Assembly: GCA_934500705.1 (NCBI GenBank)
Contig: CAKSTI010000013.1
Location: 1 to 64,000, forward strand
Length of the DNA: 64,000 bases
DNA from: an uncultured Clostridia bacterium
Lineage (GTDB): Bacteria; Bacillota; Clostridia; UMGS1810
Reading direction: 5' to 3'
In this document: positions 51,909-58,858 of the stretch, one piece after another
Layout: the number at the start of each line of letters is the position of its first letter
Numbering within the stretch: the stretch's first letter is position 1
The notes under the pieces: model-generated
Told to the model about the DNA's origin: nothing
The model's input: the letters and a program-made list of their open reading frames with translations, nothing else
The model's database searches: none
Made by a program: the position numbers and the translations under genes

Positions 51909-52806
51909 CGTTGTTCACCTTCTTTTCTACTTTGAAATAAAACAGCGTCATTATAAACAGGAGTATAAATGTTATAACGCCGACTGCAAGCGCCTTGTCG
52001 ATTTTAAAGTTTACAAAAGCGTAACGGTAACCCAGAAGTGCCAGGGACACCGACGCATTGTTCGGGCCGCCGCCCGTCATTGTCATAGGCTCGGTGAACA
52101 CCTGGAACACACCGGAGATGTTTTTGATAAGCATAAGGAGTATTATGCCGGAAATCTGCGGAAGTGTGATGTGCCATGTTCTCTGCCAGAGGCCTGCGCC
52201 GTCTATATATGCCGCCTCATACAGTTCTTTGCTTATGCTCTGCAAACTGGAAAGGTAGAGTATTGCCGCTCCGCCGAAGCCTGCCCAGGTCATTGTGACG
52301 ATTATGTAAAAAATAACGTTTTTAGGGTCGTTGAGCCAGAGCTTGGGCTCCATTCCGAGTTTAATTAATATGTTATTCAAAAGTCCTCCGGCACTGGGGT
52401 CATAGATGAGCGTCCACATAAGCGATGTGATAATTGCCGGACAAATTGACGGGAAATAAATGGAAAACTTGACAAAGCTCTTCATATACCTTATTTCGTT
52501 TATCATTATTGCAAAAAATATCGGCGGTACAAAGCCGACTACCAGTGAATAACCTACGTATTTAAACGTATTTGCAAGGGTTGTGTTAAAAAGTGTTTCA
52601 TTTAGCACGTTTCTGTAATTTTCAAGTCCGGCAAAGCCTATGGGCGTATAGCCTTGGAGCTTGAAAAGCGACAGATACATTCCCGTGAATATCGGGCGCC
52701 ACACTATTAAAAGCAAACACAGCAGCGACGGCAGTATAAGCCAGTATGCGGACACATCGCTTTTTAATCTGCCGAGCGTGCCGGTGTGCATTTTTTTCTT
52801 TTTCAT
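51901..52806 (-). CDS. Carbohydrate ABC transporter permease, MalF type
   Basis: 301 aa, six membrane helices; the EAA loop is LYEAAYIDGAGLWQRTWHITLPQI at about 205-228. The start is ATG at 52806 (MKKKKMHTGTLGRLKSD) after AAAGGAAG; an in-frame ATG 26 codons earlier lacks a site. It partners the MalG-type protein and the binding protein. Confidence 0.92.
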   Translation of the reverse strand: MKKKKMHTGTLGRLKSDVSAYWLILPSLLCLLLIVWRPIFTGMYLSLFKLQGYTPIGFAGLENYRNVLNETLFNTTLANTFKYVGYSLVVGFVPPIFFAIMINEIRYMKSFVKFSIYFPSICPAIITSLMWTLIYDPSAGGLLNNILIKLGMEPKLWLNDPKNVIFYIIVTMTWAGFGGAAILYLSSLQSISKELYEAAYIDGAGLWQRTWHITLPQISGIILLMLIKNISGVFQVFTEPMTMTGGGPNNASVSLALLGYRYAFVNFKIDKALAVGVITFILLFIMTLFYFKVEKKVNNDA

Positions 52807-52909
52807 TGCGAACTTCCTTTCTGTGTTGTGTATATCTTCGTGAGAAAAAGTAAAAAAGCGTGCAGAATGTGCAAACCGACCCAAAGCGCAGTGTTTTTCT
52901 TTGCCTTGG

Positions 52910-52931
52910 GGGGCGTTCTCGCAAACGCCCC
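52910..52931 (-). promoter_or_regulatory. Hairpin between binding-protein and permease genes
   Basis: GGGGCGTT/AACGCCCC, an 8-bp stem with a six-base loop and no T run. In comparable operons such hairpins protect the binding-protein mRNA so that it is made in excess over the permeases. Confidence 0.55.
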
Positions 52932-52946
52932 TGCCGGTTTTTCCCT

Positions 52947-54335
52947 TTATTCTGCCGAGTCCAAGTTGTCTCTCTGGAAGTCCTTAGCCGCTTTCTTGAT
53001 AAGTGCGGCGGGGTCGGAATTTTTATTTGTGACAACCTCCTGTATGCAAGCGTCGAGCACTGCGTACAGCTCCTGACAACTTACGGGCTCCTCCGGTTTG
53101 AGTTTGAGGTCGGAGGGGGGATTGTTAAACTCTTTAACATTGATTGCGTCTATGTTTGCGTACTTGTCAACAATGCCCTTTTCGTATTCGGTTCTCTCTG
53201 CGCTGTCTGACCACGGGGAGAACTGATAGAAGCCTATCGGAAGACCTTTTTCGCTTCTTACCTTGTAGGACTCCTCCATTGTAAGTTTAACGTCATCGTC
53301 TATCGATGCTCCCCAGTTGTTGAACTCAATCCACTTTATAGCCGCCTCAATCTGCTCGTCGGTACTGCCTGATTTGATAACGTTGAGCGCACCGCCGACC
53401 TGTGCGTATCTGCCGCCGGGGCCTTTCGGCAGTGAGGCAATGCAGATGTCGTTGGGGTTCATATTATATATGCTTACAAGCTCGTCCTGCGGAGGTGTTC
53501 CTATGAACATTGCCGCCTGGTCGGTACCGAAGTACTTCTGCTGTTCCGTTCCGGTTGCAAAAGATGTTTCGGGGATAACGTTGTACTTCCATCTTAAATC
53601 CTTTATGTATTGGAGAGCCGATACACATTCCGGTGAGTCAAACGTTGCTTTCCATTTGCCGTTTTTGTCCTGTTTCATAAACTCTGTGCCAAACGACCAG
53701 GCAATGTTTAAAAAGTTCCAGCCGCCGGTATTGTTTGCCGTGCAGATTACAAGACCGGACTGACCTGTTTTGTCCTTAATTCTCTTTGCGGTTTCGGCAA
53801 GTTCTTCATAGGTCTGGGGGATTTTAAGACTGCCGTCGGCATTTACCTCGCCTGCCTTTTCAAAGAGGGATTTATTTAAGTAAAGACCCATTACGTATGC
53901 GGACTTTGGTATCATATAATACTTGCCGTCCTTGGAAACCAGGTCTTTGAGAGCCGGGTTGAGCTTTTTGTCATAGCCGTACTCTTTGACATACTTTGTA
54001 AGATCTGCGCAGTAACCTGCATCTATAATTCTCTTGCCCTCGGTAAAGTAAGCCTCGTAAATCGTGGGAAGATTGCCGCTGGCAGCTTTTGCAAGGAAGG
54101 TATCCAAGCTGAAAGACCAGTTATCGGGGATAATCTCAATATTGGGGTTTGCTTTCTCAAAGCGCTCTTTAACCTCCATATACTGAGCATAGCCTTTGGG
54201 ATTGCTCTCTTTTGACGGCCAAGCGCCGACCGAAATCTGAACCTTGCCGTCCGATGAAGTCTGTTTTTTCTCGCCGCAGCCTGCTGCCGAAAAAGCAAGT
54301 ATTGCCGCAAGCACAACTGTCAGTAACCTTTTCAT
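52947..54335 (-). CDS. Extracellular sugar-binding lipoprotein of an ABC importer
   Basis: 462 aa, lipobox SAAGC with Cys20, so membrane-anchored outside the cell. It has the family 1 extracellular solute-binding fold (VQISVGAWPSKESNPKGYAQ, PQTYEELAETAKRIKD, FDSPECVSALQYIKDLRWKY). It delivers an oligosaccharide to the two permeases downstream. It is the first gene of the minus-strand carbohydrate operon and is divergent from the two-component genes. The promoter and candidate operator are upstream. The sugar is unknown. Confidence 0.92.
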   Translation of the reverse strand: MKRLLTVVLAAILAFSAAGCGEKKQTSSDGKVQISVGAWPSKESNPKGYAQYMEVKERFEKANPNIEIIPDNWSFSLDTFLAKAASGNLPTIYEAYFTEGKRIIDAGYCADLTKYVKEYGYDKKLNPALKDLVSKDGKYYMIPKSAYVMGLYLNKSLFEKAGEVNADGSLKIPQTYEELAETAKRIKDKTGQSGLVICTANNTGGWNFLNIAWSFGTEFMKQDKNGKWKATFDSPECVSALQYIKDLRWKYNVIPETSFATGTEQQKYFGTDQAAMFIGTPPQDELVSIYNMNPNDICIASLPKGPGGRYAQVGGALNVIKSGSTDEQIEAAIKWIEFNNWGASIDDDVKLTMEESYKVRSEKGLPIGFYQFSPWSDSAERTEYEKGIVDKYANIDAINVKEFNNPPSDLKLKPEEPVSCQELYAVLDACIQEVVTNKNSDPAALIKKAAKDFQRDNLDSAE

Positions 54336-54372
54336 AAAAATATACCTCCGTAATATTGTTTTCTGTAATTAT

Positions 54373-54401
54373 ATTTTACCCTCTATTTTTTTCTCTGACA
54401 A
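54373..54401 (-). promoter_or_regulatory. Promoter of the carbohydrate operon
   Basis: Minus strand TTGTCA (54396-54401), 17 bases, TAAAAT (54373-54378), about 40 bases before the binding-protein start codon. Confidence 0.65.
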
Positions 54402-54421
54402 CGTAACAAGACTGATATTTT

Positions 54422-54437
54422 GGTGCACTTTGTCACC
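54422..54437. promoter_or_regulatory. Candidate operator, copy 2
   Basis: GGTGCACTTTGTCACC, with 13 of 16 bases matching the site at 34659-34674 including all of GGTGCACT and TCACC. It lies at about -56 to -71 of the operon promoter, where an AraC-family activator would bind. The neighbouring 54438-54580 stretch holds no other clear element. Confidence 0.55.
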
Positions 54438-54580
54438 ACAATGGTTTCAAATGCGGTCATTTGAGGTCTTATTTATTGAATTTAAATCGGGTTTCTGATA
54501 ATATTTATCGTGAGATATAATGACCACAGACCGATTGACCCTTGAATTTATGATATTTGATGAAGAAAAAAGGTGAGACT

Positions 54581-55537
54581 ATGTTTAAAAAGCTGAAAAG
54601 AAATTCGGTAATTGCACTTTCCTGCTCCGTAACGCTTTTAATATTTTGCTATCTTATGGTCAACTATATATCATACAGAAATCTTTTGTATAATGACTAC
54701 ATCTCCAAGGTTTCCGCATTGTCGGAAATGCACGCCGACAACATCGACGCCTTTTTTGACCAGCTCGGAATGAACACGTCCATATTTCTGCACGACCACA
54801 AAAGCCGAGAAATTGCAGACACTATGGCAACCAACACCCGTGCGCAGTTTTCCGACGCAATAGCAAATATCGTAAAGCACTGGGGCAACACGGGTATGGA
54901 CGACATAATGCTTGTAAACACCGCCGGCGACTATGTATCTTACTCCGGAAGGCTCAACTATGACGCATTAAACACCCTTGGCATTTTAAGAGAAGCCAAA
55001 ATGCGGAAAAATTCCATAATATACACAGCAGATAAAAAAATCGCCGTTGACTTCAGCGGAAAGCCGATTTCAAAACCGGACTCGCTTATTTACAGCGAAA
55101 CCGTTTGCGATGACGAGGGATATCCGCTTTTTTACATCATTGAGCTTATGAATATGAATGTATTTAAAAAAGTTTTAAGCACGGACGAATATTTTACAAA
55201 AGACACATCGGTCTACATAGACTTCGGCGACACCGCCTACGATATTACCAACTTAAAGCGGGTGAGAAATGAGTCTTTAAATATCAGGAACAATCGCTCG
55301 AAGATAAACAAAAATAAAATTTTTCAGACAAGACGGTATAACAAAAAATATAACATATCGGTTGTTACCAACACCCGTTCGAGCGACAACTCACTGTTTA
55401 TAAGCATAATGAAACCTATGATTGTTGTTATATTGCTGACAGTCGGAATTATGTGCTTTTTATGTGCACGCCTGATAGTTGGATTTATTCTTGAGCCGCT
55501 TGAAGGAATAAGTATCAAAATGAAACATTTCAAATGA
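54581..55537 (+). CDS. Kinase-less membrane sensor protein (YesM-like sensor stub)
   Basis: 318 aa. TM1 at about 9-30, an extracytoplasmic sensor domain of about 245 residues (Cache-like), TM2 at about 278-303, then the first residues of a HAMP-like helix (LEPLEGISIKMKHFK) and the stop. The dimerisation and ATPase domains found in related YesM-type kinases are missing. Only 19 bases separate it from the response-regulator gene, so there is no remnant of a kinase part. The start is ATG at 54581 after AAGGTGA; an upstream ATG would overlap this site. It may sense sugar for the neighbouring kinase or be a truncated kinase. Confidence 0.75.
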   Translation: MFKKLKRNSVIALSCSVTLLIFCYLMVNYISYRNLLYNDYISKVSALSEMHADNIDAFFDQLGMNTSIFLHDHKSREIADTMATNTRAQFSDAIANIVKHWGNTGMDDIMLVNTAGDYVSYSGRLNYDALNTLGILREAKMRKNSIIYTADKKIAVDFSGKPISKPDSLIYSETVCDDEGYPLFYIIELMNMNVFKKVLSTDEYFTKDTSVYIDFGDTAYDITNLKRVRNESLNIRNNRSKINKNKIFQTRRYNKKYNISVVTNTRSSDNSLFISIMKPMIVVILLTVGIMCFLCARLIVGFILEPLEGISIKMKHFK

Positions 55538-55556
55538 TTATGCCGGAGGTGCAAAA

Positions 55557-57131
55557 ATGTATAACGTAGTACTTGTTGATGACGAAAGCAGCGCTCTTGA
55601 GGGACTTGTGAGTTTTGTAAACTGGGAAAAATACGGCTTTAAGATTGCTGCCCGCTGCAAAAGCGGAAACGAGGCTTTCCGTGTGTGCAGCAAGTTAGAG
55701 CCGGAGCTTCTTATAACCGACATCAGAATGAACGACGGCGACGGACTGGAACTTATAAACAACATACGCAGCAGCGACGTTCAGACGGAAGTCATTATAA
55801 TCACAGGGTTTGAGGACTTCCACGTGGCGCAGACGGCAATAGAACAAAACGTGCATCAGATACTTTTAAAGCCTCTTGAGAGGGAAACACTCATAAAGTC
55901 GCTTGAATCAGTGTGCAAAAAAATAGACACGCAGAAGATGAATGCGAAAATAATGAAAACTTACACCAACTACAACAACTCTCAATTTCTGCACTCTCTT
56001 TTAAACACTCCGGATTTAAACGACGAGCAGTTTTTTGAAATATGCGAAAAGTACAAAGTTACCCTTCCGCAGCGCAATTACCTTGTTGCGCTTGTACACA
56101 TAGATTTGGGCAAGGATGCAGGATACGACAATCAGCACTTTGCGCTGATTGATATTTTAAATAACATTACGCTTACAAGCCGTCACTTTATAATGGTAAA
56201 CGCCCTATCGTCCAAAAATGTTCCGCTGCTTATCTTTGAAAACCGTGACAGCGGATTTGACGGCATACTTAAACTTTTAAATTCAGTGCGCAGAGAATTT
56301 AAATCGCTGACAGGGATAAGCCTTACTATCGGAATTTCGCTTTTGTTTAACAAAATCACCTCAATTTCCCACGCACTGAGGCAGGCGGTCAAGGCGATTG
56401 AGTCAATATCGTATTTCGGCAACGACTGCATAATAGACTACTCTCATATTTCGCTCAAAAATTTGGGTCAGATTCTCCCGTTTACACAAAAGGAGATTTA
56501 CTCGCTTTGCTCTATGATTAAAAAATTCGATAAACAGAGTGCAACAACTTTTATAGACTCGTACTTTGAAAAATTTTCCGACCGCAGCAGCGTGGATATC
56601 GAAGAGGTGAGAAACAACATTTTGGAGCTTGCCATTTATGTGATAAAAGAATGTGTGCAAAACTCCGTTGCTCTTACCGGCGTTCTGGGCAGAAACCTTG
56701 TGCCGTCGAGCGAGTTGCAGCAGCTTGAAACCATTACGGATATACACCGCTGGATTGACACGCTGATATGCACCCTTTGCGACAACCCCGAAATCATAAT
56801 GTCGCAAAAATTTTCACCTATGGTACAAAACGCCATAATATACACTATGACAAATTATTCCGAGCCGCTCACCGCCGCTTTTGTGGCGCATCAGCTCTAC
56901 GTGAGCTGCAACCACTTTATGCGGATTTTTAAAAAGGAAACCGGCAAAACCTACGGTCAATACCTTACCGATCACAGGATTAAAACCGCAATAACTCTCT
57001 TAAAGTCCAAAGAGTACAAAATTTACGAAGTCGGACAGATGGTCGGTTATTCCAACACAAAATATTTCAGCCGGATTTTCAAGAAAAACACAGGTCATTC
57101 ACCCAGTTTTTACTGCGGCGAGGAGGAATAA
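55557..57131 (+). CDS. YesN-type response regulator with AraC-family DNA-binding domain
   Basis: 524 aa. The receiver domain (1-120) has D8, D9, the phosphorylation site D55 in LLITDIRM, T83 and K105. A middle region of about 300 residues follows. The AraC-type double helix-turn-helix is at about 420-520 (VAHQLYVSCNHFMRIFKKETG, EVGQMVGYSNTKYFSRIFKKNTGHSP). It is the likely activator of the divergent sugar operon and of the gene at 32694 through the GGTGCACT...TCACC sites. GGAGGTG lies seven bases before the ATG. Confidence 0.92.
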   Translation: MYNVVLVDDESSALEGLVSFVNWEKYGFKIAARCKSGNEAFRVCSKLEPELLITDIRMNDGDGLELINNIRSSDVQTEVIIITGFEDFHVAQTAIEQNVHQILLKPLERETLIKSLESVCKKIDTQKMNAKIMKTYTNYNNSQFLHSLLNTPDLNDEQFFEICEKYKVTLPQRNYLVALVHIDLGKDAGYDNQHFALIDILNNITLTSRHFIMVNALSSKNVPLLIFENRDSGFDGILKLLNSVRREFKSLTGISLTIGISLLFNKITSISHALRQAVKAIESISYFGNDCIIDYSHISLKNLGQILPFTQKEIYSLCSMIKKFDKQSATTFIDSYFEKFSDRSSVDIEEVRNNILELAIYVIKECVQNSVALTGVLGRNLVPSSELQQLETITDIHRWIDTLICTLCDNPEIIMSQKFSPMVQNAIIYTMTNYSEPLTAAFVAHQLYVSCNHFMRIFKKETGKTYGQYLTDHRIKTAITLLKSKEYKIYEVGQMVGYSNTKYFSRIFKKNTGHSPSFYCGEEE

Positions 57132-57133
57132 CA

Positions 57134-58810
57134 ATGCACATAATCCGCTACATATGCAAAACGTGCTCAATAAGAAAGATACTCTTTGCGTTTATGATTA
57201 TCTTTTCCATAATACCGACGCTGTGCATATATATGCTGTTTAAAACATACACCATAAACATAGTTGCCGACAAATACATAAACGAATATTTAATGTCGCT
57301 GTCGTCACAGATTGACTATGAGTTTTCGTCCTTTGAAAATCGACTGACGTCAAACTACCTGTATATATCTTTAAGTCCGGAAAATCTGCGCTGTGCGGAA
57401 AGCGGAAAAAATACAGAAAAAATGCTTATGGACATTCTTGCCGACAACCCGGCAATAGACGCCGCACAGATAATAACCGAAAATGCGTTGTACTCTTACA
57501 GCAAAAGCCCGGGCGAATTTGAACGTCCGCCCGAGGTGAGCGACAAATTCTTGCAAAGCACCGGCAATATGAGCTTTTCTATGCTTGACGGCGTACTTAA
57601 ACGGGACGGTAAAAATTACATAGTAACCGGCAGACGTCTGCACAACTACTACACCAGAAAAAATATCGGCTACATTGTTTTTTACACAGACGAATCATAC
57701 ATAAATTCACTTTACAGCAACCTGCAAACGGACAACATCTCCTGCTACATTACATCGGGTGATACGGTTGTTTCCTGCACAGGCAAAGACACAGTCGGAA
57801 AGGAAATTTTCGCTCCCAAAATTGTAACCGACGATGACAGAATATCCAAAAACCTGATAAGGACGTTTAAAATAAACGGTTCGTTCTCAAACAAGCTGAG
57901 CATTATGACCATTGCAACATACGACAACCTGTTCGGAATAATGAACTCCCTTGGCAGCTTTAACTCGTTTATGCTTGCGCTGTCGCTCATTATGTCACTG
58001 ATTGTGAGCTTTATCGTGTCGTCAAACTGCTTAAAGAGCATACGGCGTGTCAACAAAAACATCACCGTCTTTGCAAACGATCCTACGGCCTACCGCCCTA
58101 TGGAATGCAGTGGTGAAATTGCGGCATTTGAAAATCGTTTTAACGATATGGTTGTGCGCATTAAAGACCTTATGAAAAAGAACGAAACGGAAAGAGAAAA
58201 AAAGCACATTGCCGAACTGTGCACACTGCAATCGCAGATTAAGCATCACTTTGTCTACAACGCTCTTGACATTGTGTGCTGGAAGGCGAGAGAAACGGGG
58301 CAGACGGAGATTGAAAAAATCGTAATAGCCCTTGCCTCATATTTCAGAATATCGCTCAGCCGTGGCGAAAACTACATAACCGTGAGCGACGAAATATCGC
58401 TGGTTAAAAACTATGTTTTTATAGAAAAAATGCGGTTTAACGATATGTTCGACATCGAGTTTGACATTGACGAAGCGTTGGAGAACGTCAAGATTTTAAA
58501 AATCATTCTCCAACCCGTAATTGAGAACTGCATAAAACACGGATTTAAAAACATATCCTACAAAGGGATAATACGTGTGTGCGGACACCTGAAAGAGGAC
58601 GGCACGGTTGTGTTTGACGTGACGGACAACGGCTGCGGCATTGACAAAGACGTTATGGAGAGCGCATTTAAAAACCGCGGGGGCAAAATCGGCTACGGAC
58701 TGTATAACATATCCGAAAGACTGCACTTTGAGTACGGAAGCGGAGGAAAGATTGAATTTATAGACACAAACGGGTGCGGAACGCACGTGAGAATTGAGTT
58801 AAAGAAGTAA
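57134..58810 (+). CDS. YesM-type sensor histidine kinase
   Basis: 558 aa. TM1 about 15-37, sensor domain about 40-275, TM2 about 278-297, HAMP-like linker, His_kinase domain with LQSQIKHHFVYNAL (phospho-accepting H372), and HATPase domain (N-box PVIENCIKHG 461-470, DNGCGI 498-503, GYGLYNI 520-526). The usual N-P before the phospho-histidine is K-H here. It starts two bases after the response-regulator stop, so the three genes are one operon. It should phosphorylate the YesN-type regulator in response to extracellular sugar. Confidence 0.92.
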   Translation: MHIIRYICKTCSIRKILFAFMIIFSIIPTLCIYMLFKTYTINIVADKYINEYLMSLSSQIDYEFSSFENRLTSNYLYISLSPENLRCAESGKNTEKMLMDILADNPAIDAAQIITENALYSYSKSPGEFERPPEVSDKFLQSTGNMSFSMLDGVLKRDGKNYIVTGRRLHNYYTRKNIGYIVFYTDESYINSLYSNLQTDNISCYITSGDTVVSCTGKDTVGKEIFAPKIVTDDDRISKNLIRTFKINGSFSNKLSIMTIATYDNLFGIMNSLGSFNSFMLALSLIMSLIVSFIVSSNCLKSIRRVNKNITVFANDPTAYRPMECSGEIAAFENRFNDMVVRIKDLMKKNETEREKKHIAELCTLQSQIKHHFVYNALDIVCWKARETGQTEIEKIVIALASYFRISLSRGENYITVSDEISLVKNYVFIEKMRFNDMFDIEFDIDEALENVKILKIILQPVIENCIKHGFKNISYKGIIRVCGHLKEDGTVVFDVTDNGCGIDKDVMESAFKNRGGKIGYGLYNISERLHFEYGSGGKIEFIDTNGCGTHVRIELKK

Positions 58811-58813
58811 ACA

Positions 58814-58856
58814 AAAAGCCGGGAAAGGCGTGCAATATGCGCCAGTCCCGGCTTTT
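58814..58856. terminator. Bidirectional terminator between convergent genes
   Basis: AAAAGCCGGGA/TCCCGGCTTTT, an 11-bp stem with an inner GGCG/CGCC helix. T runs lie on both sides, and both genes end within four bases of it. Confidence 0.92.
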
Positions 58857-58858
58857 TT

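Noticed and set aside
52910..52931. Hairpin after the sugar-binding protein gene as a terminator
   Set aside because: No T run follows and the permease genes downstream need the same transcript.
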